The position numbers were made by a program, and so were the translations under genes. DNA of 64,000 nt, taken from Sedimenticola thiotaurini. Its GTDB lineage: Bacteria > Pseudomonadota > Gammaproteobacteria > Chromatiales > Chromatiaceae. The notes under the pieces are model-generated. The model saw only the letters and a program-made list of their open reading frames with translations, was not told where the DNA came from and made no database searches. Below are positions 17,035-26,764 of the stretch, one piece after another; position 1 is the stretch's first letter; each line of letters starts with the position of its first letter. The stretch covers positions 2,604,001-2,668,000 of the forward strand of contig NZ_CP011412.1 in the NCBI RefSeq assembly GCF_001007875.1, read 5' to 3'.

Positions 17035-20000
17035 TCAGGCCCGTTGCGGCGGCTCGATCGGCAGGCGAAGAATAAAACAGCTGCCCCCCTGCCGCACCGG
17101 CTTCACTTCGATACTGCCGCGGTGATTCTGGGTAATGATGAAGTAGGAGACCGACAAGCCAAGGCCGGTGCCGGAGCCCACCTCCTTGGTGGTGAAGAAG
17201 GGTTCGAAAATCCGCCGCCGCAACGCATCGCTCATCCCCGGGCCGTTATCTTCAATCTCCACGCAGACCCACTGCCCGCTCGGATAGACACGCAGGATAA
17301 ACCGGTCTTGGTGATCCTCGGTACTGTCTCCCAAAGCCTCAAACATCGCCTGGGCGCCATTTCTCAGCAGATTTAACAACACCTGCTGAATCTGGCTCCC
17401 TTCACACCAGGCCTCCGGCAGCGGGTCGGCATACTCCCGCACAATATCGATCTTTCTGAAGTCGTAATGCTTGGCCAGGTTGTAGTCATTGGAGGCGATC
17501 TCCAGAGTATCATCCAACAACAGCCGCAGATCCCGCCACTCAAACTTCAGATCGCTTTTGCGGCTGAAACTCAACATGCTGCTGACGATCCTGGCGGCCC
17601 GCTTGCCGGACTGGGAGACCATCTCCAGCAGGGACAGGATGTCCCGTTTTTCCAGGTACTGGTTAATCACCTCCAACGAGGTGCCGCAGGACTCCGCCAC
17701 CGCATGATTTTTGGCCATGCCCGATCCCAACCGGCTGTTTATCACCTGTATGCTCTGCACGATACCGGCCAGGGGATTGTTGATCTCATGGGCCATGCCG
17801 GCCGCCAGTCCGCCCACCGACAGCATCTTCTCCGACTGCACCATCACCTCCTCCATACGGACCGTCTCTGTCACATCATCCAGACGGATCACCGCACCCT
17901 CCACTGAATTAGTAAGTAGCGGATAGAGCGTGACATCCATGTAGTGCACTTCACCCGAGGCATCTTCCCAACGCAGATTGGTGTCCTGCACCGGCACCGG
18001 TGGACTGATCGCCTGCGCCACCTTCTGCAGCACATCCGGGAACCGGGGAATCAACCGGGAGAAGGGTTGGCCGACCGCCTCCGCCGCTGCGGTTCCGCTC
18101 ATGCGCTCCGCCTCCCGGTTCCAGTGGGTAATGCGGCCCGCCACGTCGATGCCGATCAGCGCGGATGGCATGGAGTCGATGATATTGCTCAACAGATTAC
18201 GCAACCGGGTCAGTTCCAGCTCCGCCTGCTTGCGTCGGGTAATATCGGTGTAAGTGGTCACTACCCCGCCCGTTTTCATGGGCGTGCGGGTAAGCTCCAG
18301 AATCCGTTTGTTGGCGCGGACTTTCTCAAAAACCACCCGCTCGGGCCGGAAGGTCCGGGCGATATATTGCCGGATGAAAGCCTCCCGCTCCTCCACCAGG
18401 CCGTACTCCCCCCGGTCGATGTTGAAACCACAGATATCCTGCAATGTGACCCCGGCACGCAGCATCTCCTCCGGCAGGTCATTGAGCTCCACAAAACGGC
18501 GGTTCCAGGCCACCAGATTCATATCCCGGTCAAACATGGAGATGCCCTGATCGATATTCTCCACCACCGATTTGAGCACTTCGCGGCTGGTCTCCACCGC
18601 CGATGAAGCCTCCTCGATAATGTCCAGCATCCCCTCCAGGTTGAGATCGTTCGGGCGCAGACCGGTATCGATCAAGGCCCGGGCGGAAGCCGACCCCACC
18701 ACGCCCGAGAGCAGTTTCTCCACCTGATTCAGCAACTCCACCGGTGCATCCAGGCTCATTCCGGGCGAGCGGCTGGAACCTTCGCTCTCCCGATAACTGC
18801 CAAACAGCCGGCCGACCCGGTCCTGATCGGCAAAGCGCGCCACATTCCGCTCCAGGTCGTCAATCTTGATCTGACCCCGCCAGGCATGGTCGGTGTATTC
18901 GTCCCGGCCCGAATGGAGATCCACAAATGCCCGCGCCTGCAGCTGCTCCACCGAACTCTGGCGGGTAAACAGTGACACCACCAGGTAACAACCTATATTG
19001 AAAAAGGCGCTCCAGAACAGGCTGTGTATTAATGGATTTTCCCAATCCAGGCCGAACAGTGCCTGGGGTTTCAGCAACCCTATCCCAAACGGTCCCTGTT
19101 CGAGGAGAGCGAGGGGTAGCCAGCCGGACTGGGCAAAGGATGGCAACACCAGGGTATAACCCCAGACCAGAAAGCCGCTGGCCAGACCGGCCAATGCCCC
19201 GGCCAGGGTCGCCCCGCGCCAGAACAGACCACCGATGATCAGCGGGGCAAACTGGGCTGCCGCGGCAAAAGAGACCAGCCCGATTGTCACCAGGGCATAG
19301 GAGTCACCGATAACCCTGAAATAGCTGTAGGCCAGGATCAGCACTCCCAGGATACTGAGCCGCCTCAGCGTCTTGAGAATTCCGCTGGCGGTCTCGGTCC
19401 TCCCTAACCTGAAAGAGAGCAGGCCCAGGCGCATCAGCAACGGCACCATCAGGTCGTTGCAGATCATGGTACTCAGCGCAACGGCGGCCACGATCACCAT
19501 GCCGCTGGCGGCGGACAAGCCCCCCAGGTAGACCAGCAGGGCCAGCGCAGGCTGTTCCGCGGACATGGGCAGGGCCAACACAAAGGTATCGGGATTTACA
19601 CTATCCGACGGAAAGGTGACCAGTCCGGCCACCGCAATCGGCAGCACAAAGAGATTAATCAGCAGCAGATAGAGCGGAAACAGCCACATCGCGGTGTCCA
19701 GATGGGAGCGATCGGTGTTCTCCACCACGGTCACCTGAAACTGGCGCGGCAGGCAGAAGATGGTCAGGGCGGACAGCAGCATCAGAAAGGTCCAGCTACC
19801 GTCATTGAACAGCGCCTGCCCTGAAAACAGCAGCGCCAGTTCCGCATCGGACTCGACCCGCTGATAGATCGAGCCAATTCCATCAAACATGGCATAACTG
19901 ACAAAAATCCCCACGGCGATAAAGGCGACCAGCTTCACCAGGGACTCGAAGGCGATCGCCACCATCAACCCCTCGTGGTGCTCAGAGGCGTCCAGGCGAC

Positions 20001-20553
20001 GGGTGGCGAACAGAATGGTGAACAGGGCCAGCAGCAGGGTCACGTAGAGCGCCTTGTCAGTGAACACGCTGGTGGAGTTGGATACATCACTGATGATTGC
20101 CGGATAGGCGATCAGAGTATTGAAACTGGTGGAGATCGCCTTCAGCTGCAGGGCCAGGTAGGGCATGATGCCGATCACCGCCACAATGGTCACCAGCCCC
20201 GCCAGCTTCTGGCTCTTGCCATAGCGGGACGAGATAAAATCGGCAATTGAAGTGGTGTGCTGCTCCTGGGCAATCTTGAGGATTTTGCGCAACAGAAACG
20301 GGGCGATCAGAAACAGCAGGGTGGGCCCCAGATAGATGGGCAGAAAACCGATCCCATCGGTGGTTGCCCGGCCGACACTGCCGTAATAGGTCCAGGAGGT
20401 GGCGTAGACCGCCAATGAGAGTGAGTAGACGTAAGGATTAGCGCCAATGCTCTGCCCCCTGGCAGCGCGCCTGTCGGCGCCGTAGGCGATCAGGAACAGC
20501 AGCGCCAGGTAGCTGAGGGAGACCAGGAATACCAACCAGGCAAACGGCATCAC
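17035..20553 (-). CDS. Sodium/solute symporter-fused sensor histidine kinase (CbrA-like)
   Basis: 1172 residues. The N-terminal half (about 1-510) is a complete SSS-type symporter with some 13 membrane helices, including AVYATSWTYYGSVGRATTDG. A soluble linker, then PAS domains (one around FDRDMNLVAWNRRF, one around MPSALIGIDVAGRITHWN), lead to a HisKA domain with the phospho-accepting His in GMAHEINNPLAG and a HATPase domain (NLLRNGAQAM, DNGPGM, GTGLGLSV). There is no receiver domain. The fold order is that of CbrA-type kinases, which sense nutrient or transport state. No response regulator gene is adjacent. Its start overlaps the small upstream gene by four bases. Confidence 0.93.
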   Translation of the reverse strand: MMPFAWLVFLVSLSYLALLFLIAYGADRRAARGQSIGANPYVYSLSLAVYATSWTYYGSVGRATTDGIGFLPIYLGPTLLFLIAPFLLRKILKIAQEQHTTSIADFISSRYGKSQKLAGLVTIVAVIGIMPYLALQLKAISTSFNTLIAYPAIISDVSNSTSVFTDKALYVTLLLALFTILFATRRLDASEHHEGLMVAIAFESLVKLVAFIAVGIFVSYAMFDGIGSIYQRVESDAELALLFSGQALFNDGSWTFLMLLSALTIFCLPRQFQVTVVENTDRSHLDTAMWLFPLYLLLINLFVLPIAVAGLVTFPSDSVNPDTFVLALPMSAEQPALALLVYLGGLSAASGMVIVAAVALSTMICNDLMVPLLMRLGLLSFRLGRTETASGILKTLRRLSILGVLILAYSYFRVIGDSYALVTIGLVSFAAAAQFAPLIIGGLFWRGATLAGALAGLASGFLVWGYTLVLPSFAQSGWLPLALLEQGPFGIGLLKPQALFGLDWENPLIHSLFWSAFFNIGCYLVVSLFTRQSSVEQLQARAFVDLHSGRDEYTDHAWRGQIKIDDLERNVARFADQDRVGRLFGSYRESEGSSRSPGMSLDAPVELLNQVEKLLSGVVGSASARALIDTGLRPNDLNLEGMLDIIEEASSAVETSREVLKSVVENIDQGISMFDRDMNLVAWNRRFVELNDLPEEMLRAGVTLQDICGFNIDRGEYGLVEEREAFIRQYIARTFRPERVVFEKVRANKRILELTRTPMKTGGVVTTYTDITRRKQAELELTRLRNLLSNIIDSMPSALIGIDVAGRITHWNREAERMSGTAAAEAVGQPFSRLIPRFPDVLQKVAQAISPPVPVQDTNLRWEDASGEVHYMDVTLYPLLTNSVEGAVIRLDDVTETVRMEEVMVQSEKMLSVGGLAAGMAHEINNPLAGIVQSIQVINSRLGSGMAKNHAVAESCGTSLEVINQYLEKRDILSLLEMVSQSGKRAARIVSSMLSFSRKSDLKFEWRDLRLLLDDTLEIASNDYNLAKHYDFRKIDIVREYADPLPEAWCEGSQIQQVLLNLLRNGAQAMFEALGDSTEDHQDRFILRVYPSGQWVCVEIEDNGPGMSDALRRRIFEPFFTTKEVGSGTGLGLSVSYFIITQNHRGSIEVKPVRQGGSCFILRLPIEPPQRA

Positions 20554-20849
20554 TCCCGTCCTTTGGAAGCGACCGGGCCCCTGACAGGCCGGTTCCGCGG
20601 CAGTTTCCGGCGTTTCGGGAACAGTACCAGAAGAATCAACAGCAGCCAGACCAGGTTGATGTAGATCATCACCAGCGGCCAGCCAAACGGCCGAAAAGTG
20701 GTGATGCGGGAGAATATCTCCAGAACCGGCGGGTTCAGCAACAGTGCCCCGATCAGGGCCGCCACCAGCAGTCTGGCCCGCCCCCTGCCTTTCGCAGTGG
20801 TTTTGTGTTGCACTGAAGCCATAGCCATCCCGTGCCTGCCGAACTGCAT
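20550..20849 (-). CDS. Small two-helix membrane protein coupled to the symporter-kinase
   Basis: Up to 99 residues; ATGs at 20831 and 20825 are alternative, shorter starts. Two hydrophobic stretches, LLVAALIGALLLNPPVL and VMIYINLVWLLLILLVLF, flank a short loop, and both ends are basic (KRRKLPRNRPVR). The stop codon overlaps the kinase start (ATGA), implying translational coupling. Small hydrophobic partners precede other SSS transporters and also cbrA genes in pseudomonads, where one is called cbrX. Whether this is homologous cannot be judged by eye. Confidence 0.75.
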   Translation of the reverse strand: MQFGRHGMAMASVQHKTTAKGRGRARLLVAALIGALLLNPPVLEIFSRITTFRPFGWPLVMIYINLVWLLLILLVLFPKRRKLPRNRPVRGPVASKGRE

Positions 20850-21023
20850 CAGTCCCAGTATAGGTGATCTGGACGATCAGGATGGCCAGATGGCCTATTC
20901 AACGGTAGTGCGGATCACCGCCCTGGCGACACTTCCGCCATGATATTTATCATTAAAGTATTCCGATCCATGTCCGATACTACTAGTGAGGTCACGCAGT
21001 CCACCGACTCGAGGGGGTACAAA

Positions 21024-21230
21024 ATGATCTGTGTATATGACATGGCCACTGGTGAACGTCTCCGGTACGAGCGTTCAAAAAAACAGCCTTCCCCGGCCCG
21101 CAGTGGCGGGCCAGCCGATGTTTTGCGCCCCGCACTTCAACTTCAGGAGGTCCAGCTTGTGTCACGACATGAGCCGGCGTGGCTGCGCTCCGATCTCATG
21201 TTGAAACCTGTCGATAGTTTTCCTGATTAA
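21024..21230 (+). CDS. Small protein of unknown function (68 residues)
   Basis: A short gene supported by a strong Shine-Dalgarno (GAGGGGG, 21011-21017) six bases before ATG 21024 and by a strong terminator 30 bases after its stop. The protein begins MICVYDMATGERLRYER, a strand-turn-strand-like start, then becomes basic and Pro-rich, and ends in a short acidic tail. No cysteines form a recognisable motif. The frame stays open upstream to 20940 but with no ribosome-binding site. No family was recognised. Confidence 0.5.
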   Translation: MICVYDMATGERLRYERSKKQPSPARSGGPADVLRPALQLQEVQLVSRHEPAWLRSDLMLKPVDSFPD

Positions 21231-21254
21231 AACAATCTGAACGCCATAAAGCGT

Positions 21255-21294
21255 AAAAAAAGGCCCGTGATGTCTGCAGCATCACGGGCCTTTT
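21255..21294. terminator. Bidirectional rho-independent terminator
   Basis: AGGCCCGTGATG (21261-21272) pairs perfectly with CATCACGGGCCT (21280-21291) around a 7-base loop. An A-run lies on the left and a T-run on the right, so it can end both the small plus-strand gene and the 1652-residue minus-strand gene. Confidence 0.9.
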
Positions 21295-21328
21295 ATCTGG
21301 CCAGTTGGTTCCGACACCACAGCCCGGA

Positions 21329-24300
21329 TCAGCGCTCTTCCCGCACCACCCGGAAACCCACAACCAGCAGCCTGGCATCCGGGTCATGCCGTCCACGCCG
21401 GGTCACCCGCAGGCTCTCACCCGGTTTATTGAATGCGCCGCCCCGTACTACCCGCTCGGTGCAACCCGGCTCCTGCCAGCTCGAGCCATCCGTTGGTGCG
21501 CCATCGTAGGAGCTGTGATAACAATCCTCCACCCACTCCATCACGTTGCCGGCGGTATTGTACAGACCGAACGGGTTGGGTTTGAAACGACCCACCGGTG
21601 CGGTGGAGGAGCCATCCCAGCGGCTGCCGCAGTTGAAGCAGTTGGCATTGCCGGTACCCAGTTCAGAGCCCCACCAATAGGGCGATTCGGTGCCTGCCGA
21701 TGCGGCATACTCCCACTCCGCCTCGGTCGGCAGACGGTAGCGCTGGCCGGTCTGCTCACTGAGCCACTGGGTGTAGGCCCGGGCATCTTCCCAGCTGACG
21801 TTGATCACCGGCCGCGGCCCCTGACCCCAGCCGAGATCATCCGGCAAGGGGCGATCCGTCGCCGCGGCAAACAACTCATAGTCCCGGAAGGTCACTTCAT
21901 AGCGTCCGATACTGAAGTTTTTCAGTGTGACCTCATGCACCGGCTGCTCCTCATTAGCCAGCTGGCTCATGGGACTGCCCATCATGAAAGAGCCACCCCG
22001 TATGTAGACCAGCTCCGGCCCCATGCCACCAGCACTCAGCTGATCCTGCATCTGGGTACCGGTCTCCGGTCCCCGTCGGGGTTCCACCTTGGGCGGCACC
22101 GGTTCCGGTTTGGCCGGCTCAGGCGGTGTGAGCGCAATCCTGGGTTGCGGCTGCTCGACCGGGGTCGGCTTTGGTGCTTCTGCCTGCGGGACTGCGGGTT
22201 GTACCGGATTTACCGGGGCGGAGGCCGCTGCGGCGGGCTGGTCCACTGTCAAATCGGCCTGTACCGGCGCGGATGCCACTACCGGTTCCGGCAACGGGGT
22301 CACCGTCGCTATCGTCTGCCCTCTGCCCTGACCCAGGAAGCCACCGATTATCTCTCCGTTGCCGCCCAGTATGGAGAGCGCTTCCGCCGCGCCAAATGCC
22401 AGCAACGCCCCCACCAGAAGTGCTGTCAGCTTCTGTTTAGCGGCACCGCCAGACGGGGCGGCCGGCCCGTTGGCTGCCCGTTTTTCCAGCAGGTCATCCC
22501 TGGGCCGGGCATGTTCCACCTGTTTCTGTAACAGGTAGAGTGACTCCTCCACCTGTTTACGGGCTGCCACCGCCTCATCCTTCTTGAAGGCCGCCTCTTC
22601 GGCCTCCACCTGGGCGGCCTCCAGTGCCAGCTTGAGCCGATCGATCTCGCTGTTGCGCTCTTCGGTCTTCTCTTCCAGCAACAGGCTCTGCTTCCGCGCC
22701 TGCTCCAGTTCTGCACTCCGTTCATCCAGTGACCGTTTCAGTTTGTCGATATCCTGGCGCAGCACTTCACACTCGGCCGCATCGGCAGAGCTGCCCAGTT
22801 CCAGCTCCTTGAGCCGCAGGTTGGCCTGCTCCAGGGACGTCTGCAGTTCAGCTACCTGGGCCAGCGATGACTCATTGGCTGCACTTTCCGCAACTTGCTG
22901 GCGCAGCTCTTCCATCTCTTTGCAGAGACGGGCCACCTCCTGCTCAGCCGCCTCTTTTGCAGCGATCAGGGCCTTGCTATCTGCGCTGTCGGATGACGTG
23001 GATCGCAACTGTTCCAGCTCTTTCTGCAGGTCAGTCTTCTCCTGCTCCAGCGCCTCGTAAGCCCGGTCCGCCTCGTCCAACGCATCGTTGAGGGTTTCCA
23101 GCTCGGCCTGAATCGCCTTAATCTCCTGGCTTTGCGGCACCTTAGCAGCTGCGGACTTGCCGGCTTGCTGGACGGCGGTTTCCGCAGCCATTCTGGCGGC
23201 GTTGGCTTCCGCCAGTTCGTCCCGCAGGGAGTCCAGCTCGGAGCTGTCTGCCGGGGCTGCCAGCTGCGCTTCAAGCTCTGTTACACGTTGCTGCGCCTCC
23301 TCCAGGAGCGCCTGCAGGCGATTCCGTTCACCATTGAGTTTGTCAAGATCGTCGGCCTGCTGTTCACGCTCCTGCTGTAGCGCCTGCAGCGCCTGTTCCG
23401 AGGCCTGCAGCTGGGATTTTACCGTCTCTGCGCTGGCCCGTTCGCTATCCAGCAGCTGTTGCAACTCATTCAGCAGCTGCTGCTTCTCTTCGGCCTCCTG
23501 CCGGGTTGCATCCAGTTCAGTGTTGGCTGTTTCGAGTGCTTCCGTAAGCTGTTTCAGCTCCGCCTTCAATTGCTCGAAGGTTTGCCCCTCTTCAACCCCG
23601 GAGCGTTTCTCCCGTTCGATCTGCAGCCGCAGTTCCACCAGGTCGTTTTCACGCTCGTCCGCCAGCTGCTGCAGTTGACCAAAACTCTTCTGCAATACCG
23701 TCAGCTCGGCTGCCAGTCGGTCCCGTTCATCGGTGGAGATACGCAGGGAGGACTCCAGCTGGCCGTGTTTCGCCAGGGCCTGGTCGAGCGCATGCTGCAG
23801 GTTCGCTTCCTGCTCTGTCTGACGCTGCTGGCGCTCCTCCTGCAGCGCGGCTTTCTCCCTTTCCAGCTCCACCAGCCGGACATTGGCAGCCTCCAGTTCA
23901 CTGCGTAACTGGGCCAACTCCTCCTGGTGGAGCTGTTTTTGCCGCTCGGCGGTATCCAGTGCCAGTTGGAGCTTTTCGGCAGTCTGTTCCTGGGTTCGCG
24001 TCTCTTCACGGAGCCGCTCCAGCTCTGTACGGCGCTGTTCCAGCTCCTGTTGCAGAGTATCCCGCTCCGCCAGTTGCTGATCGACTTCCTGCTCCCTTTT
24101 CCGCGCTTCGGCGAGCAACTGTTCCGCCTCGTTCAATGCGCTGCTGCGCTGCGCCAGTTCTGTTCGCAGTGTCTCCAGTTGAGTCTGCAACTGGCCAGCA
24201 CTCTGCCCCTGCGTCTCCTGCTCCTTACGCAGCTGCTCCAGCTCTGCACGGCTGGCATCCAGCTCCTGTTGCAGTGCGTCCCGTGCTGCCGACTGGGACG

Positions 24301-26287
24301 CCTGCTGCTGTTCTGCCTCCTGCTGTTTTTTCTGCGCTTCAGCAATCGACTGCTCGGCCTGTTTCAACGCCGCGTTGCGCTGCTCCAGCTCCGCCTGCAC
24401 CTCGGCCAGCTGTGTCTGCAACTGACCGGCACTCTGCCCCTGTGTCTCCTGCTCCTTACGCAGCCGCTCCAGCTCTGCACGGCTGGCATCCAGCTCCTGT
24501 TGCAGTGCGTCCCGCGCTGCCAACTGGGACGCCTGCTGCTGTTCTGCCTCCTGCTGTTTTTTCTGTGCGTCCGCAATCGACTGCTCGGCCTGCTTGAGTG
24601 CGGCAGCCCGCTGCTCCAGTTCCGCGGCCACCTTCTCCAGCTTCGCTTGCAGCTGATCAGCGTTCTGCTCCTGTGCACGCTTCTCTTCCCGCAACCGTTC
24701 CAGCTCTTCACGACTGGCATCCAGCTCCCGTTGCAGCTCATCCCGGGTCTCCAGCTGGGCGGTTTTTAACTGGCTCGCCTCCTGTTGCTTGGTCTCGAGA
24801 CGTTTTTCAAGCTTGCCGATCTCCTGGACAACCTGATCCAGCTGATCCTGTAATTGGCCCTTCTCCTGCGTCACCTCCGCCAGTTGCCGTTCAATGGCTG
24901 ACTGCTGCTGTTTCAAACTGGCGCCGCTCTTCTCCTGCGCCTTTAACTGCGCCTGGAGTTTTTTAACCTCTTCCGCCAGCCGTTGGCTCTCTTCACTGGC
25001 CCGGGTCTCCCCGGCTTCCGATTCAGCCAGGCGCCCTTTCAACTTCTCCAGCATCAGTTTCAGCTTGCGCGCCCGCTGTAACTGCTCCTGCGCCTGGAGT
25101 TCGGTCTTCTGCAACCGCTCCCGCAGCAATCCGGCCTCATCATCCGGGGCAACAACTGCCGCGCCGCCCAGGGTCTCCTCCTGGTCCTGCCGCAGCTTGA
25201 TAATCTCGGCGCCATCCTTTGATCTGTCCCGTTTCAGCGCCTCCTCGGGGACCGCTTCCAGACCCCGCTCCAGCACCAGCGCATCCAGACCCTGCTCCAT
25301 GAGCAGATAGACCGCCGTGGAACTGACCAGTCCGTCCTGACAATAGACGATATAAGTGGTATCCACGTCGAGTCCCGCCAGTTCGGAACGCAACTCATTG
25401 AAGGGGATATTCCTGCTCTTTTTTACATGCATCCGCTGATGTTCAAGCGGAGATCGCACATCCAGCCAGACGGCCCCCTTTTCCACCCGACGCATCGCCT
25501 CGCCATAACTGATGGCATTGGCCAGCGGCATTTTGATGTACTCGATAAAATCCTTTTTCTCCAGCCGGAACAGAACCCCATCGGTAAGCATGGAGACGGT
25601 ACTGCCACGGGGCTTGCCGGAGAGCAAAGACTCCTCGCCAAGGCAGTTGCCGGCACCCAGTTGCGCCAGCTCCTCGATTTCGCCGTCGCCCCGCTCCCGG
25701 GTAACCGAACACTGGCCCCGGTTGATCAGATAGAAGTAGTCCCCGGGCTCTCCCTGGCAGATAATCATCTCACCGGCTGATACCTGGACCTCCTCCATGC
25801 GCATCATGATGTTCTGGATATTGGCCGCCGGTATGCGCTGAAAAATGGGTGACTGCAACAACTGGCTCATCCAGTCATCGTCGCTGTCCCCGTTCAGCTC
25901 TTCAACCTGGTAGAGGACGTTGCCGCCACGGGTCAGCAGATCACTCAGCAAGTGACTATCAATACGGACAATCTCCGCTTTGGTTAAAGCGCGAGCCGAA
26001 AACCTGCGGGGTATATGGTGGGCGATGGGATAGCGCGCCATGTTGCTGGAGGCGCTGATGGCGTCGACCTCCTTGCCATCTTCAAGCAGGGACACCTTTC
26101 CCGACAGCAGGTAGACCCGTTCGGTCTCGGTATCCCCGGCGCGGAACAGGTAGTTGCCCTTGGCAATCTTCTCGAACTGGACTTCCGCCATCAGCTCTTC
26201 CAGCGTCTCTTCTGTGAGCGTGTTGAGCGGTACCAGTTTCCGCAATATGTTCAAGCCATTCTGTTTTGGCACTACTGCCATATCCAA
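21329..26287 (-). CDS. Giant membrane protein: two CNB-like domains, rhodanese, coiled coil, TM segment, FGE-like domain
   Basis: 1652 residues in a single frame. Residues about 23-120 and 149-250 are cyclic-nucleotide-binding-like domains. The second keeps a phosphate-binding-cassette pattern (CLGEESLLSGKPRGSTVS, with Glu218 and Arg227), the first does not. Residues 258-345 form a rhodanese domain with the active-site Cys316 in VYCQDG. From about 380 to 1280 is an almost unbroken coiled coil rich in Gln, Glu and Leu, including 77-residue repeats. One hydrophobic segment (LTALLVGALLAFGAAEALSI, near 1285) and a Pro-rich linker precede an FGE-sulfatase-like domain (about 1420-1650; GGSFMMGS, YRLPTEAEWEYAA, GNVMEWVED, VRGGAF). 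The two C-terminal cysteines used by true formylglycine-generating enzyme are missing. I infer a cytoplasmic sensor tied to an extracytoplasmic binding domain. No homologous partner lies beside it. Confidence 0.88.
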   Translation of the reverse strand: MDMAVVPKQNGLNILRKLVPLNTLTEETLEELMAEVQFEKIAKGNYLFRAGDTETERVYLLSGKVSLLEDGKEVDAISASSNMARYPIAHHIPRRFSARALTKAEIVRIDSHLLSDLLTRGGNVLYQVEELNGDSDDDWMSQLLQSPIFQRIPAANIQNIMMRMEEVQVSAGEMIICQGEPGDYFYLINRGQCSVTRERGDGEIEELAQLGAGNCLGEESLLSGKPRGSTVSMLTDGVLFRLEKKDFIEYIKMPLANAISYGEAMRRVEKGAVWLDVRSPLEHQRMHVKKSRNIPFNELRSELAGLDVDTTYIVYCQDGLVSSTAVYLLMEQGLDALVLERGLEAVPEEALKRDRSKDGAEIIKLRQDQEETLGGAAVVAPDDEAGLLRERLQKTELQAQEQLQRARKLKLMLEKLKGRLAESEAGETRASEESQRLAEEVKKLQAQLKAQEKSGASLKQQQSAIERQLAEVTQEKGQLQDQLDQVVQEIGKLEKRLETKQQEASQLKTAQLETRDELQRELDASREELERLREEKRAQEQNADQLQAKLEKVAAELEQRAAALKQAEQSIADAQKKQQEAEQQQASQLAARDALQQELDASRAELERLRKEQETQGQSAGQLQTQLAEVQAELEQRNAALKQAEQSIAEAQKKQQEAEQQQASQSAARDALQQELDASRAELEQLRKEQETQGQSAGQLQTQLETLRTELAQRSSALNEAEQLLAEARKREQEVDQQLAERDTLQQELEQRRTELERLREETRTQEQTAEKLQLALDTAERQKQLHQEELAQLRSELEAANVRLVELEREKAALQEERQQRQTEQEANLQHALDQALAKHGQLESSLRISTDERDRLAAELTVLQKSFGQLQQLADERENDLVELRLQIEREKRSGVEEGQTFEQLKAELKQLTEALETANTELDATRQEAEEKQQLLNELQQLLDSERASAETVKSQLQASEQALQALQQEREQQADDLDKLNGERNRLQALLEEAQQRVTELEAQLAAPADSSELDSLRDELAEANAARMAAETAVQQAGKSAAAKVPQSQEIKAIQAELETLNDALDEADRAYEALEQEKTDLQKELEQLRSTSSDSADSKALIAAKEAAEQEVARLCKEMEELRQQVAESAANESSLAQVAELQTSLEQANLRLKELELGSSADAAECEVLRQDIDKLKRSLDERSAELEQARKQSLLLEEKTEERNSEIDRLKLALEAAQVEAEEAAFKKDEAVAARKQVEESLYLLQKQVEHARPRDDLLEKRAANGPAAPSGGAAKQKLTALLVGALLAFGAAEALSILGGNGEIIGGFLGQGRGQTIATVTPLPEPVVASAPVQADLTVDQPAAAASAPVNPVQPAVPQAEAPKPTPVEQPQPRIALTPPEPAKPEPVPPKVEPRRGPETGTQMQDQLSAGGMGPELVYIRGGSFMMGSPMSQLANEEQPVHEVTLKNFSIGRYEVTFRDYELFAAATDRPLPDDLGWGQGPRPVINVSWEDARAYTQWLSEQTGQRYRLPTEAEWEYAASAGTESPYWWGSELGTGNANCFNCGSRWDGSSTAPVGRFKPNPFGLYNTAGNVMEWVEDCYHSSYDGAPTDGSSWQEPGCTERVVRGGAFNKPGESLRVTRRGRHDPDARLLVVGFRVVREER
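24056..24748 (-). repeat. Three tandem 231-bp (77-residue) repeats in the coiled coil
   Basis: Codons 514-590, 591-667 and 668 to about 742 repeat the same 77-residue block, 11 heptads long, each starting (T/A)RD(E/A)LQ(R/Q)ELDASR and ending near EAEQQQASQ. Copies 2 and 3 are nearly identical over their first half also at DNA level, indicating recent duplication or gene conversion. Copy 3 has lost four residues at its end, and a more diverged fourth unit follows. Confidence 0.85.
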
Positions 26288-26764
26288 TCCCTCGAAAGCT
26301 CACCCGGATGATGTACCTGCACCATCTCCTTCTGACCTGCAGGCTAAAAATACCACACCGGTATATCCTGCAATGCTGCCCTATCAACCCACCGGTCGGG
26401 TGCCATGAACAAAAGACAGATCCGCTTGCCCCGCTGCCGGGCCGGCAGACAAGCAACCCCGAACCGGAATATGGCATACTGGTGCCAGACAACCGGAATA
26501 GGGTTTCTCTACCGGTATGGTCACTCGACCGCACCGGGCACGATTGCCGGCGGATGCCTGAAACCACATCGATAACAGCTATTTTAGCTGCCTTGTGTTT
26601 CATGTATCGGGGCGTCGCTGCCAGATTGGCGAAACCCTCGCCCACCGTCTTGCTGAACAGGTAGCTTCAGGAACGGAAACTACCCAGTGGAACCATAAAG
26701 TTTATCGGCATCAGACAGCTAATTCTTGAACTGATGCCACAGATTCGACCTGAGAATAGCCTAA
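26288..26764. other. Divergent intergenic region with no gene seen
   Basis: 477 bases between the minus-strand giant gene and the plus-strand ggt. Frames of 132 and 187 codons cross it but lack ribosome-binding sites and protein-like composition, and one runs into the coding strand of the giant gene. It should hold two divergent promoters. No convincing motif was found by eye. Confidence 0.5.

Noticed and set aside
21305-22531. A 408-codon plus-strand frame
   Set aside because: Antisense of the FGE-like and linker part of the giant gene; low-complexity translation.
26082-26645. A 187-codon minus-strand frame upstream of the giant gene
   Set aside because: Overlaps the true N-terminus of the giant protein in another frame and has no protein-like features.
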